DNA of 64,000 nucleotides from the NCBI RefSeq assembly GCF_013283665.1, contig NZ_JABEKU010000002.1, positions 246,863 through 310,862 of the forward strand, written 5' to 3'. The notes beneath the pieces were generated by a model, which was given only the letters and a program-made list of their open reading frames with translations, did no database searches and was not told the origin of the DNA. The translations under genes and the position numbers were made by a program. This document shows, piece by piece, positions 53,222-62,820 of the stretch (the stretch's first letter is position 1; the number at the start of each line of letters is the position of its first letter). Source of the stretch: Ensifer sesbaniae (lineage in GTDB: Bacteria; Pseudomonadota; Alphaproteobacteria; Rhizobiales; Rhizobiaceae).

Positions 53222-55680
53222 AGCGCACCTCCTTCCCAAGGCACGGCGCGCAGCACGCGATCGACATTGGCCGCGATCCACAGCCGACCGACCCCCTCGG
53301 GGCGCCATATCTGCTCGCTGACTTGGTGCAGCCACACCAGGCCGACCAATGCCCGTGTCGCGCCGGCGTCGTCGCTCCAGCCTCGGCCGTCGCTCGTGCT
53401 GGCGGCGAGCCAGGCCTTTTCATCGGGCCTCCACTCCGGCAACCAAAACAGATCGGCAACCACAGCGCCGAGAGGCTCCCCCGATGAAATTGCGCGCAGA
53501 GCGATCGCCAGCCCGCAGGCGTCATAACCGTCAGGCGCATTCGACCGTGCCCTGCCCCATTCCAGGATGCCGGCAAGCTTGACCGGATCACTCCCGGTTC
53601 CGGCAAAACGGAGGTTGCGAGGCTGGAGGTCGCCGTGGCACCAGCCCAAGCCCAGTTCGCGGCCGGACCAATAGCCGCGCTGCCTCTCGACGAACAGATC
53701 GAGCACCTGCTCCCGCCGGGCCCGCGACATCAATGAACCGTCCAGGTTCCGCAACTGAGCGGCCGGCCATTCGACCCACTCCCGCAACCAATCCTCATCG
53801 ATCTTGTGCGGCAACGATGTTCGGCCGTGCAGCAGCGCAATCGCGCCGGCAGTCGCCGCCAGGCCCGACTGCAATTGCGCGGGATGTCGCGTAAAGTCGT
53901 CCCAGCCCTCGCCCACAATTGCCGTCTCGATGCAATCGAGGGTACCCTTCGTGCGCCGAACCGCCAACCGGGACGGCAGCAGCGGCAGGAATGCCATCAG
54001 CCGCGGCTCCGCCTGCATCAGATCGAGTTTGTCGATCTGCCGCTCGATATAGGTAATGGCATTCAGATCGCGCGCACGGCGAAGAATGGCGCGAGCTTCG
54101 CCCCGATGTCCGCAGACATCGGCTACGTGCTCTCCGAGCTGCACAGTGACGGTTCCATCAGGGCCTGGCTCCGCCTCGAACGGTCGCCAGCCGAGCGCAT
54201 CGGGCCTGGCGATCAGAAGCAGCAACGGCGCCAGATCGGCTTCGGCAGGTAGTTGCGTTCGAGCACGCGGCCTCCAAGGAAAAAGCTGTGACGAGAGCCT
54301 CTTCGATGCGGCCGCCAGAGCCAGAGCCCAGTCGTAAGCACTGCCGCGACGGCCGGTGGCAAGAGCCAACACACCGACGCCGAAGGTCACGGTCAGCATC
54401 GCCAGAAGCCAGGCCTCGGCCATGCCGATCGGCCCCTCACGGCGCACCAGGAAGGCGCCTAAGACGAGGGCCAGGGCCATCACCGAAAACTCGGCCGCAG
54501 CGACCGACCGAATCCACCCCTTGGTGCGGGCAATCGACAGATATATCGACAGCACTGCGGAAACGAGGCTGGCGAGCGCGAGTATCCGCAGAATGGACGC
54601 GCCTGCATCCGCGTAGGCCGCACCGAAGACGGACATGATCGGGTGCGCGAACATGACCATGAGCGTAACGAGACCGAGCAGCGGAACCACCGACAATACC
54701 GCCGCATCTGCAGCGAGCGAACGGAGGCGGCCGCCGTTGCTCGCCCCCTCGGCAAGCAGCGAAAGCCCCATCGAACTGCCGACGTAATAGAGTGACGTGA
54801 AGATCGTCCAGGCAACGAAGAAACTGGCGCTCTCGGCGGCACCGACCAGATTGAGCACCACCAAAGGCGCCGCGGTCCACGCCGCCATCATCGACACGGC
54901 TCCGATATAGTCCCAACCGAAATACCGGGCCATGCTCTGCCAATGGATCCGTTGCTCATAACCCGGCGTATCCTCTGTTGCCGGCACAAGACGCTTGAAG
55001 ATCAACAGATTGACGGCAAGCACGAAGAGAGCGACCGGCGCCGTCCAGGACAGCGCGATCGCCTCCCAGCCGAGGCCGAAAAGCGTGAGCGGAACGAGCA
55101 GCAAGATCTTGACGAACTGGTAAGTGGTCTTGGAGAGCGGAACCCAAATGGACTGACGCAGCCCCGATAGGGCGCTGTCCTGAAGCGCGAAAACCGACCA
55201 TATGGCGACGGTCACGACGAACCATGCCATGACGCCGGCGCTCTCGGTCAAAACGTCGAGTTTCGGCATGAATGCGCCGACCACAAGAAGGAAGATGCCG
55301 GCCACCAGGATGGAGGCAGCCACGGAAACCGAGTAGGCAAACAGGATCAGGCGACCGGCACGCTTGCCGATGGTCGGAACAAAACGAACGAGGAAATTGC
55401 CGAAATTGAGCTGGGCGGCATTGGAGAGGTTGACGATGGTGGCAGTGATCGCGCCGCCGAGCCCGATCGCCTCCGGGGTGCTGTAACGAGCTGCCAGAAA
55501 CCAGAACGCCAGGCCAAGCATGGCGGTGAGCCCACTGTTGGCGATAAGGGCGTAGCCATTGCGCAAGAGTGACGAAGCCATCAGGCCCGCTGGCAGCAGC
55601 AGTTTCCACCCTCTCCCACGCCCGCTGGCCTGCATCTCTACCGGCCCCGAATGCTGCAGGATTGGTGGGTTCGCGTTCAT
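53218..55680 (-). CDS. Polysaccharide flippase fused to an aminoglycoside-phosphotransferase-like domain
   Basis: The 820-residue protein has a Wzx/MATE-like flippase of 12-14 helices (residues about 25-450; YALIANSGLTAMLGLAFWFLAARYSTPEAIGLGGA is typical). The C-terminal 300 residues look like an APH/choline-kinase fold with the motif GLGWCHGDLQPRNLRF. The following metal-binding site, usually IDWG or VDFE, reads GILEWGRA, so Glu replaces Asp. The kinase part could phosphorylate a lipid-linked sugar, or be a regulatory pseudokinase. The 5' end overlaps the GH16 stop by ATGA and the 3' end overlaps the membrane protein start by GTGA. Flippase fusions of this sort are rare as far as I know. Confidence 0.86.
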   Translation of the reverse strand: MNANPPILQHSGPVEMQASGRGRGWKLLLPAGLMASSLLRNGYALIANSGLTAMLGLAFWFLAARYSTPEAIGLGGAITATIVNLSNAAQLNFGNFLVRFVPTIGKRAGRLILFAYSVSVAASILVAGIFLLVVGAFMPKLDVLTESAGVMAWFVVTVAIWSVFALQDSALSGLRQSIWVPLSKTTYQFVKILLLVPLTLFGLGWEAIALSWTAPVALFVLAVNLLIFKRLVPATEDTPGYEQRIHWQSMARYFGWDYIGAVSMMAAWTAAPLVVLNLVGAAESASFFVAWTIFTSLYYVGSSMGLSLLAEGASNGGRLRSLAADAAVLSVVPLLGLVTLMVMFAHPIMSVFGAAYADAGASILRILALASLVSAVLSIYLSIARTKGWIRSVAAAEFSVMALALVLGAFLVRREGPIGMAEAWLLAMLTVTFGVGVLALATGRRGSAYDWALALAAASKRLSSQLFPWRPRARTQLPAEADLAPLLLLIARPDALGWRPFEAEPGPDGTVTVQLGEHVADVCGHRGEARAILRRARDLNAITYIERQIDKLDLMQAEPRLMAFLPLLPSRLAVRRTKGTLDCIETAIVGEGWDDFTRHPAQLQSGLAATAGAIALLHGRTSLPHKIDEDWLREWVEWPAAQLRNLDGSLMSRARREQVLDLFVERQRGYWSGRELGLGWCHGDLQPRNLRFAGTGSDPVKLAGILEWGRARSNAPDGYDACGLAIALRAISSGEPLGAVVADLFWLPEWRPDEKAWLAASTSDGRGWSDDAGATRALVGLVWLHQVSEQIWRPEGVGRLWIAANVDRVLRAVPWEGGAL

Positions 55681-56519
55681 GAGCCCACGCGCCGCCAGAC
55701 ACGCACATAGTCAACCAGGAAATCGGCTGGGAACTTGGTCTTGGCATTCGGCGAGCCTGGCCAGTTGCCACCCACCGCAAGATTGATCAGCAGATACATG
55801 GGCTCCTGGGAAATGCCTTCAGCCTTTGCGTAGCGCCACATCTCCTTGCCATCGAGATACCAGACGACGGCATCCTTGCGCCATTCCAGGCCATAGACAC
55901 GCCAGCCGTCGGCGAGATCGGCCGTCTTTGCGCTCTTCCCATCGCTCTGCCAGCTCTTCTGCTGGTCGAGGTAATGCAAATGCATCTCATAGGTGTCGGT
56001 TGCGTGACCGAGCACCTCGAGGATGTCGATCTCCGGACGCGGCTCCTGCGTCGACGGCAATAGCCAGATGGCCGGCCACAACCCTTTGCCGCGCGGTACC
56101 CTCGCCCGGATCTCGAAGTAGCCGTACTTGGTGGCAAACCGATCGGGCTTCGCCCGCTCCGCATAGTTGCGGCCGGTCGTCACCATGCCGGACGTATAAT
56201 TGAAGGTACGGCCCTCATGGCCGACGACATGTTCAGGCTTCGCGGTCAGGCGCAGATGACCGTTGGCGACACTGACATTGTCGGGCACGTACCACTGCAG
56301 TTCATTGTTTGCGAGGTTCGTGCAGCCGTTCTTGTCCCACCAGTAGCATCGGGTCCACTTTCCGCGGTCAAGCCGGCTCCCGTTGAATTCCTCGGTGAAT
56401 ATACGTTCCCACTGCCCGTTTCCCGGCGGTCCGAAGTCTCGAGCCAGGGCGCTGGAATCTGCGACCCACAATGCGCAGGCCAGTCCCGACAGCGCCGCTA
56501 TCCAATACCCCATAACCAT
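55677..56519 (-). CDS. Glycoside hydrolase family 16 (ExoK-like endo-beta-glucanase)
   Basis: The 280-residue precursor has a signal peptide (MGYWIAALSGLACALWVADSSALA). It shows the GH16 catalytic motif PEIDILEVLG (E-x-D-x-x-E), the preceding GLWPAIWLLPS, and DGWRVYGLEWRKDAVVWYLDGKEMWRY. Family members such as ExoK and ExsH cleave rhizobial exopolysaccharides to adjust chain length. ATG 56519 has GGACGG upstream and puts the signal sequence at the N-terminus; an earlier start at 56546 is possible. It is the first gene of the minus-strand export group (GH16, flippase-kinase, membrane protein, Sel1 proteins). Beta-1,3/1,4-glucosidic or galactosidic links are likely targets. Confidence 0.93.
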   Translation of the reverse strand: MVMGYWIAALSGLACALWVADSSALARDFGPPGNGQWERIFTEEFNGSRLDRGKWTRCYWWDKNGCTNLANNELQWYVPDNVSVANGHLRLTAKPEHVVGHEGRTFNYTSGMVTTGRNYAERAKPDRFATKYGYFEIRARVPRGKGLWPAIWLLPSTQEPRPEIDILEVLGHATDTYEMHLHYLDQQKSWQSDGKSAKTADLADGWRVYGLEWRKDAVVWYLDGKEMWRYAKAEGISQEPMYLLINLAVGGNWPGSPNAKTKFPADFLVDYVRVWRRVGS

Positions 56520-57106
56520 GCAACAACCCGTCCGGTCCAACCACATTGGCCTGCCGCAAGACGTACCAGCCTGCAGTTACCTGCGAGCTTTTGCAAAAGG
56601 CGGTTTCGCGCATCTGCCCTGATATCCGGCGGCCTGTCGCTTACGAATAATTCGACGTCATGATCGAGCTTCGCGTCGTCAAGGACGATTTCCTGCCCGG
56701 GTACAGCAGCCTACTGTTTCGAAAAAGAATTCTCCGGGAAAGAAAGCAATCACTTCAATTTGAACTCGAAAATTATTCTATGTTCTTGAAATATATTTGA
56801 CACTTCAGCACCCGCTCAAATATAGATAGCATATTACTTTTTGCAGTAGAAGATAACGATATGTAGCTACGAATTACCGGCCGGCTAGGCCAAAAGCGTT
56901 AGAGAACTTGCATTGCGAATTCCCATAAGTCGATTGCACGTCTCGCAGAAAGGCAACGGGATCATCCGCAAGGTTCAAAGCATGACCCCGCCGGTAACCA
57001 TTCGCACGTGATGGCACGGCTTTTCGCGAAGCGCGGCGCCCCACGTCGAATTCTTCGCTGATGTTTTGCGTGAATGGGATGGTCACGCCGAGCGCGACGA
57101 AAGCCG
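56520..57106. other. AT-rich intergenic region upstream of the GH16 gene
   Basis: These 587 bases hold no supported gene. The stretch 56710-56875 is markedly AT-rich (for example TTGAAATATATTTGACAC near 56785) and probably holds promoters for the minus-strand polysaccharide operon. The rest (56880-57106) has no recognisable motif. Confidence 0.45.
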
Positions 57107-58156
57107 TCAGACGGAGGCGGCCAAGAGCAGCAATCGCTGAGCGCCGAAAAAGAGCGACGTTCCGAGCACAACCATCGTCATGGCATCGAGCCACCAGGGC
57201 CAACGCGACCGCAATGGTGGCATGGTGGCAAGCGACATCTGGCGGATCACGAGCACCGCGATGGCGGACAACATGGCAATCAGGCCATATCGATAGCCAT
57301 TGCCGGTATCGACGATGCCGAGTTGTTTCTCCTCGACCTCCGCCTTGAGCTGGACCTCGCCTTTGCCGTCGACCTGGTCGGAGACGACGACGCGAACGTT
57401 TCGTACCAAGGGGTGGGTGGCCAGCGCCTGGCGAAAACGATCGAGAGCCGACGGATCATAGGCATCTCCCTGCTTGAACGGCTGCAGTCGCGCCAATTCC
57501 TCCGCCTTCAGGCTGATGAGCCCATTGTAGGTAACCGTACCGAAATTCGCCGTAACGCCGGGATTGATGACCACGCGAACCTTTGCAAGCGCCGTGCCTG
57601 GCATTCGCGACAGATCACGCCCGGTCACGGTCGCGTGTGGATACGAGGCGCTCCGAACGCGCCAGAGCACCTCGTCTTCCAAGTTCGCCAGAGCTTCGCC
57701 GCTGACAGGTTTGCCGGCGGCGACGGCCATCTGCCGCGTGATGTCGTCGCGAGACGCTTGAGGGAGACCGCCAAGGCCGTCAACTTCAACCAGACCCACG
57801 CGATAAAGCGCTTCAGGTCGGGGCGTAAACACGATTTCCGCCGGCGTGGCACTTTCGGCATAGTCCGGAACGTCGATATGCGCGTCGAGATACCCCATCC
57901 CGCGCATCATTTCTTCCAGGCGACGCCGCTGAGCTTCGACAACAGACTTTGCTGATACTCCAGTTTCGGCGCCAGCGTGCGAACGTTTCAGCTCTGTCGC
58001 ATTCAGGGCCGCACGCAAGGTACTGTCGAGAACGGCATCCGAGGTCGGCTCAAGCATGATGATCGGAACGTCTGCGGCAAAGCCTGTTCCGATAAGACAG
58101 GACAATATCGCAGCGGATGCCATTGTCAGAACAACAGCGGTCAGGACCTTGCGCAT
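57107..58156 (-). CDS. POTRA-domain protein anchored by C-terminal helices
   Basis: The 349-residue protein has a signal-type N-terminus (MRKVLTAVVLTMASAAILSC; the AILSC box could be a lipobox). Residues about 70-280 resemble the TamA/BamA POTRA modules: RRRLEEMMRGMGYLDAHIDV, YRVGLVEVDGLGG, GKPVSGEALANLEDEVLWRVRSASYPHATVTGRD and VRNVRVVVSDQVDG. Where TamA continues with a 16-strand barrel, this protein has two hydrophobic helices (YGLIAMLSAIAVLVIRQM and MTMVVLGTSLFFGAQRLLLL). So it is inner-membrane anchored and would place POTRA domains in the periplasm. It may serve as docking platform for secretion of the polysaccharide or a protein. Confidence 0.75.
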   Translation of the reverse strand: MRKVLTAVVLTMASAAILSCLIGTGFAADVPIIMLEPTSDAVLDSTLRAALNATELKRSHAGAETGVSAKSVVEAQRRRLEEMMRGMGYLDAHIDVPDYAESATPAEIVFTPRPEALYRVGLVEVDGLGGLPQASRDDITRQMAVAAGKPVSGEALANLEDEVLWRVRSASYPHATVTGRDLSRMPGTALAKVRVVINPGVTANFGTVTYNGLISLKAEELARLQPFKQGDAYDPSALDRFRQALATHPLVRNVRVVVSDQVDGKGEVQLKAEVEEKQLGIVDTGNGYRYGLIAMLSAIAVLVIRQMSLATMPPLRSRWPWWLDAMTMVVLGTSLFFGAQRLLLLAASV

Positions 58157-58559
58157 GGTGCCTCTCGCGTTACGACGCACGACCAAGGAACCGCGTCCTT
58201 GCGGTTCGCGAACGCATAGAAATGATGACGCCGCTATCGCTCTTCGGAATCGTTATTGCTTCCCCCAAGAAACCGCGGCAGCGACGATAATATTGCCCAC
58301 AGGCCCCACCCTTCGCGGCTACCACCGACAGAGCCAACCCGGCCAATAAATTATCATGCCGTTATATAGTCGTCATGCAACTTTTACACGACGTCCATAC
58401 CTCTGAACATCTGGCCTTCGTCTCCGGTCGAGGCAATCGACTTTTGCCGCTGCAAGGCAGCGAAAGTCGACTCCCCAGCCAGTTATCGCCTCGATACCTT
58501 GAGAAGGCCGGTCTCCTGCTCTATATGATGCGTGATGATTGATGCTGGATGAGATAGAT
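58157..58559. other. 403-base intergenic region before the toxin-antitoxin pair
   Basis: No gene is supported. It lies between the divergent POTRA gene and antitoxin gene. A rather AT-rich patch (AATAAATTATCATGCCGTTATATAG near 58345, split here as AATAAATTATC and CCGTTATATAG) may contain the antitoxin promoter. No clear operator palindrome was seen. Confidence 0.4.
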
Positions 58560-58787
58560 ATGAGGACGACGTTGGCAATCGACGACGATGTGCTAATCGC
58601 CGCGAAGGCGATAGCGGCTCAGCAGCACCGAAGCATCGGCGAGGTGATTTCTGAACTGGCGAGACGGTCTCTGCGCCGGCCGCGCAGTGGCGGTGAACGC
58701 AACGGTATCCCTCTCCTCTCACCCCTGCCGGACGCACCGCCAGTGACGCTCGAAATCGTTAATGCATTGCGTGACGAACTGCCGTGA
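58560..58787 (+). CDS. Antitoxin, ribbon-helix-helix (CopG/VapB-like)
   Basis: The 75-residue protein begins MRTTLAIDDDVLIAAKAIAA, the ribbon-helix-helix pattern of VapB/CopG antitoxins (strand T-T-L-A-I-D-D-D-V, then helices with SIGEVISELARRSL). The C-terminal part (about residues 45-75) is proline-rich and would wrap around the toxin. It overlaps the PIN toxin gene by four bases. Such antitoxins bind their own promoter together with the toxin. Confidence 0.88.
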   Translation: MRTTLAIDDDVLIAAKAIAAQQHRSIGEVISELARRSLRRPRSGGERNGIPLLSPLPDAPPVTLEIVNALRDELP

Positions 58788-59227
58788 CTTTTCTACTCGA
58801 CGTCAATGTTTTGATCGCCTTAATTGATCCGGGCCATGTAGCCCATGACGATGCGCACGAATGGTTTGCGGCGATTGGTCAATTCGCCTGGGCGACCTGC
58901 CCCATTACTGAAAATGGTGTCATCCGGATTGTCGGCAACCCCAAATATCCCAACTCTCCCGGTTCTCCGTCCCTCGTAATGGAGATCGTGGGAAAACTGC
59001 GGTCACTCCCCGGCCATAATTTTTGGCCCGACGTCGTGAGCCTTGTTGGGGCGGGTGATATCAATCCCAGAAAAATTCTGACTGCTGGCCAAGTCACTGA
59101 TACCTACCTCCTTGCGCTGGCCAAAGCGCAGGGGGGCCAGTTGGCAACATTCGATCGCAAGCTGTCAACTGCGGCGGTCAATGGTGGCAATTCGACCTTG
59201 CACCTAATCACTTCAAAGAGGACGTGA
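58784..59227 (+). CDS. vapC: PIN-domain toxin (VapC-like ribonuclease)
   Basis: The 147-residue protein is a PIN-domain endoribonuclease: MTFLLDVNVLIALIDPGHVAH carries the first acidic residue (D6), ITENGVIRI the glutamate, and VTDTYLLALAKAQGGQLATFDRKL the last aspartates; all four acidic positions are present, so it is probably active. Targets of VapC enzymes are tRNAs or rRNA. GTG 58784 overlaps the antitoxin stop (GTGA). GC content is lower than in flanking genes, which fits a transferred module. Confidence 0.9.
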   Translation: MTFLLDVNVLIALIDPGHVAHDDAHEWFAAIGQFAWATCPITENGVIRIVGNPKYPNSPGSPSLVMEIVGKLRSLPGHNFWPDVVSLVGAGDINPRKILTAGQVTDTYLLALAKAQGGQLATFDRKLSTAAVNGGNSTLHLITSKRT

Positions 59228-59297
59228 ATCACGGGTTCCCGTTGATACATTATCCGGTCATTCAGGGCACCGAGTGAGAACGCTTCGGCTTGCCTCT

Positions 59298-59774
59298 CTA
59301 CTGTCGCAGCGAACGCTTGGTCCCGGTCCGGGTTGCGAGCACATTACGGATCGCAAAGCTCGAATGTATTCGTGAGACTCCAGGAAGAGCCGAAAGGATT
59401 TCCTTGTGAATACGTTCGAACTCGCCGGCATTGGCGACTTCGACGCGCAAAAGATAGTCCGATCCGCCGGTCATCAGGAAGCACTCCTTTATTTCGGGGT
59501 GCTTGCGTATCGCGGCCTCGAAACGGTCGAGATAGTCCTCGGTCTGACGATCGAGGGTGATGTTGATGATCACCGCAATGGTGGCTTCGACGTTGGATGT
59601 ATCCACCAGCGCGGTGTAGCCCCGGATGACGCCGGCCTGCTCCATCAGCTTTATGCGCCTGAGACAAGCCGATGGCGACAAGCCAACTTCGGCGGCTAGG
59701 CTCGCATTGCTCCGTCGGGCATCGAGTCGAAGCAACCGAAGGATATTGCGGTCTATCGCGTCAAGTGCGGCCAT
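59298..59774 (-). CDS. Lrp/AsnC-family regulator of D-amino acid catabolism
   Basis: The 158-residue protein starts MAALDAIDRNILRLLRLDAR, an AsnC-type helix-turn-helix (ASLAAEVGLSPSACLRRIKLMEQAGVIRGY), followed by a RAM ligand domain (EIKECFLMTGGSDYLLRVEV). It is divergent to the alanine racemase and dadA genes, as DadR/BkdR-type regulators are in proteobacteria; alanine is a probable effector. The 124-base intergenic region should contain its sites, although no palindrome is clear. Confidence 0.93.
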   Translation of the reverse strand: MAALDAIDRNILRLLRLDARRSNASLAAEVGLSPSACLRRIKLMEQAGVIRGYTALVDTSNVEATIAVIINITLDRQTEDYLDRFEAAIRKHPEIKECFLMTGGSDYLLRVEVANAGEFERIHKEILSALPGVSRIHSSFAIRNVLATRTGTKRSLRQ

Positions 59775-59898
59775 GGCGGATCATTCCAATTTGCCTTCGT
59801 TTCTTTCAATGATCATGGTTTTGCGCAACATTCAATCACTGATTCCTCGGAAATTTCACGATCGTTTCACTAGTCTCCCCCCAACGTGGGGAGCTGGG

Positions 59899-61032
59899 AT
59901 GGACGGGACGATACAGGCAAAAAGACAGGTTGGGCCAACCGCCACGGGCGGCGCATCGGGCTACCTGACAATCGATCTTGCGGCCCTTGCTCGCAACTAT
60001 GAACGGCTGGCGGCCGAGTTAGCGCCTGCACGCGCAGCGGCGGTGGTCAAGGCGGACGCCTACGGCCTCGGCGCCGACCGGGTCACCGCCAGGCTTTACG
60101 AGCATGGTTGCCGCCACTTCTTCGTCGCGCAGTTCGTCGAAGCCCTGCGTCTGCAGCCAACGCTTGCCCCCGATGCCGAGGTCTATGTGTTGAATGGCCT
60201 CCAGCCCGGCAATGAGACTGCCTGTGCTGAGCACGGCATCGTGCCCGTCATCAATTCAATGGAGCAGTTGCAGCGCTGGGGCGAGACGGCGAAGGCGCTC
60301 GAGCGCAAGCTGGCGGCGGCGCTGCAATTCGATACCGGCATGTCGCGTCTCGGTGTTCCTCCGGCAGAGCGCGCAGCCGTTGCCAGCATGCTGAAGGCGG
60401 GCACTAACATCGACGTCCAGTTAATCATGAGCCACCTCGCCTCCGCCGATGAGCCGGAGAGCGATCAGAACGGAAGACAGCTTGCCGAGATGAACCGCAT
60501 CACGGCTGAGTTCCCCGAGTACGACCTGTGTTTCGCCAATTCGGGCGGCATCTTCCTCGGCAAGCCCTATCACGGGGTGCTTGCCCGCCCCGGCATCGCT
60601 CTCTACGGCGGCGCACCGACCGCCGACAGACCGAACCCGATGGAAGCAGTCGTGCGCCTCGACGTTGCGGTGGTACAGACGCGCACCGTGGCTGCCGGCG
60701 CGCGCGTCGGCTACAGCGGCACCCATATTGCCGCGGCAGAAACCCGCCTGGCCACCATTGCCGCCGGCTATGCCGACGGCCTGCCGCGAAGCCTGAGCGA
60801 CCGGGGCGCGGTCTATTGTGACGGCATTCGCCTGCCGATCGTCGGCCGCGTGTCGATGGACTGCATCACCATCGACATCTCCGCCCTGCCGCAAGATCGC
60901 CTGCAACTCGGGGCCCTCGTGGAAGTGCTCGGCCCCAGTCAGGCGCTTGAAGACATTGCCCGCGACGCGGGCACCATCGCCTATGAAATCCTGACCGGCC
61001 TCGGCCAACGCTACGTGCGGCAATACCGCTGA
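59899..61032 (+). CDS. alr: Alanine racemase (catabolic)
   Basis: This 377-residue PLP enzyme has the cofactor lysine in [17 protein letters not shown] (K51), the second catalytic base Y272 in [12 protein letters not shown], and the C-terminal [14 protein letters not shown], where the methionine-aspartate pair is conserved. It turns L-alanine into D-alanine, which DadA then oxidises. ATG 59899 begins [13 protein letters not shown], with the racemase fold starting at [10 protein letters not shown]. The partner gene dadA lies 28 bases downstream. The operon context (Lrp regulator, dadA) indicates the catabolic DadX role. Confidence 0.95.
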   Translation: MDGTIQAKRQVGPTATGGASGYLTIDLAALARNYERLAAELAPARAAAVVKADAYGLGADRVTARLYEHGCRHFFVAQFVEALRLQPTLAPDAEVYVLNGLQPGNETACAEHGIVPVINSMEQLQRWGETAKALERKLAAALQFDTGMSRLGVPPAERAAVASMLKAGTNIDVQLIMSHLASADEPESDQNGRQLAEMNRITAEFPEYDLCFANSGGIFLGKPYHGVLARPGIALYGGAPTADRPNPMEAVVRLDVAVVQTRTVAAGARVGYSGTHIAAAETRLATIAAGYADGLPRSLSDRGAVYCDGIRLPIVGRVSMDCITIDISALPQDRLQLGALVEVLGPSQALEDIARDAGTIAYEILTGLGQRYVRQYR

Positions 61033-61060
61033 CTCCTTCTTCTTCTCCCATGAGGACATC

Positions 61061-62311
61061 ATGAAAGTTATCGTTCTCGGCTCCGGCATCATCGGCGTGA
61101 CGTCGGCCTACCAGCTTGCCAAGGCAGGACATGAGGTGACGGTCATCGACCGTCAGCCTGGCCCCGCCCTGGAGACGAGCTTCGCCAACGCCGGCGAAAT
61201 CTCTTTCGGCTACTGCTCGCCCTGGGCTGCGCCCGGGATTCCGGTGAAGGCTATGAAGTGGCTGTTCATGGAGCATGCGCCACTGATCCTACGCCCGAAG
61301 GTCGACGCCGCGATGTTGTGCTGGATGGTGAAGATGCTCTCCAACTGCACCTCCAAGCGCTATGCGATCAACAAGAGCCGCATGTTGCGCCTGGCGGATT
61401 ACAGCCGCATCGAGCTGGCCACACTACGCGCTGAAACCGGCATCGCCTATGACGAACGCATGCAGGGAACCCTGCAATTGTTCCGCACGCAGCAGCAGCT
61501 CGATGCCTCCGGCAAGGACGTCAAGGCGCTCGCCGCCGATGGCATTCCCTACGAAGTTCTCGACCGCGACGGCTGCATCCGCGTCGAGCCGGCGCTGAAG
61601 CATGTGCGTGACAAAATCGTCGGCGGCCTGCTGACGCCGAAAGACGAGACCGGCGACTGCTTCAAGTTCACAAACGCACTCGCGAAAAAGGCGGAAGAGC
61701 TCGGCGTTCGCTTCAACTATGGCAGCATCATCCGCAGCCTCGACGTCGAGGGTGGCCACGTACGTGGCGTCGTCACGGCGCACGGCACGCTGCAGGCCGA
61801 GGCCGTCGTCGTGGCACTTGGCAGCTTCTCGCCGCTCCTCGTCAGACCGCACGGTATCCGTCTGCCGGTCTATCCAGTCAAAGGCTATTCGCTGACGATC
61901 CCGATCACCGACGCCTCGCGCGCGCCGGAATCAACTGTCATGGACGAGACCTTCAAGATCGCCATTACCCGGCTCGGAGATCGCATCCGCGTCGGCGGCA
62001 TGGCCGAAATCTCCGGCTACACCAACGATCTCGGCGAGCCCCGCCGCCTCACGCTCCAACATTCCGTCACCGACCTCTTCCCGGGCGGCGACGTGTCGAA
62101 GGCCAGCTTTTGGTCGGGCCTTCGCCCGATGACGCCGGACGGTACGCCCGTCATCGGTGCGACGAAGGTCGCGGGTCTCTATCTCAACACCGGTCACGGT
62201 ACGCTCGGCTGGACGATGAGCTCCGGTTCGGCCCGGGTGATCGCCGATCTCGTCAGTGGTCGCAAGCCCGAGATCGACGCAACCGATCTCGCAATCGCCC
62301 GCTACGCTTAA
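61061..62311 (+). CDS. dadA: D-amino acid dehydrogenase DadA
   Basis: The 416-residue flavoprotein starts [20 protein letters not shown] (FAD motif G-x-G-x-x-G) and has the DadA signature [19 protein letters not shown] just after the nucleotide-binding part. It ends [24 protein letters not shown], a second conserved FAD segment. DadA oxidises D-alanine and other D-amino acids to 2-oxoacids, passing electrons to the respiratory chain at the inner membrane. It lies between alr and ridA, so the three act together. A sound start is ATG 61061. Confidence 0.95.
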   Translation: MKVIVLGSGIIGVTSAYQLAKAGHEVTVIDRQPGPALETSFANAGEISFGYCSPWAAPGIPVKAMKWLFMEHAPLILRPKVDAAMLCWMVKMLSNCTSKRYAINKSRMLRLADYSRIELATLRAETGIAYDERMQGTLQLFRTQQQLDASGKDVKALAADGIPYEVLDRDGCIRVEPALKHVRDKIVGGLLTPKDETGDCFKFTNALAKKAEELGVRFNYGSIIRSLDVEGGHVRGVVTAHGTLQAEAVVVALGSFSPLLVRPHGIRLPVYPVKGYSLTIPITDASRAPESTVMDETFKIAITRLGDRIRVGGMAEISGYTNDLGEPRRLTLQHSVTDLFPGGDVSKASFWSGLRPMTPDGTPVIGATKVAGLYLNTGHGTLGWTMSSGSARVIADLVSGRKPEIDATDLAIARYA

Positions 62312-62346
62312 GCGGCGCCGTTCAACCACTTTCGAGGAACCAGATC

Positions 62347-62724
62347 ATGATCCAGGAAATCCACACGAACAACGCTCCGGGCGCCGTCGGCCCCTTCTCG
62401 CAGGCGATCAAGGTTGGCAACCTGCTGTTCGTTTCCGGCCAACTGCCGATCGATCCGGCGACAGGAGAATTCAACTCCGACGACGCGATCGCGCAGGCCG
62501 AACAATGCCTCAGGAACCTTGCAGCAATTGCGGCCGCCGCTGGCACGAGCCTCGCCAACACCGCCAAGACGACGGTCCTTCTGACCGATCTCCGCCATTT
62601 CGCCGAAATCAACAAGGTCTACGCCGGCTTCTTCTCCAAGCCGTACCCCGCACGGGCCTGCTACGAAGTCAGCGCGCTTCCTAAGGGTGCAAAGGTCGAG
62701 ATCGAGGCGGTCATCGCGCTTTAA
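62347..62724 (+). CDS. ridA: RidA-family 2-iminobutanoate/2-iminopropanoate deaminase
   Basis: This 125-residue protein of the YjgF/YER057c/RidA family starts MIQEIHTNNAPGAVGPFSQA. It has GNLLFVSGQLPIDPATGEF and the signature PYPARACYEVSALPKGAKVEIEAVI, whose arginine binds the imino acid. RidA hydrolyses reactive imines, such as 2-iminopropanoate produced when DadA oxidises alanine. It follows dadA by 35 bases, which makes metabolic sense. Length is normal. Confidence 0.95.
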   Translation: MIQEIHTNNAPGAVGPFSQAIKVGNLLFVSGQLPIDPATGEFNSDDAIAQAEQCLRNLAAIAAAAGTSLANTAKTTVLLTDLRHFAEINKVYAGFFSKPYPARACYEVSALPKGAKVEIEAVIAL

Positions 62725-62820
62725 GCATCTCGAGCAAAAGAGGCAGTCAAACAAATAGGCGGCCAACACCGTCCAACCTCTCCGAGCAGTGCGCGAGCGA
62801 TGCCGCGCCACCAGCGATCA

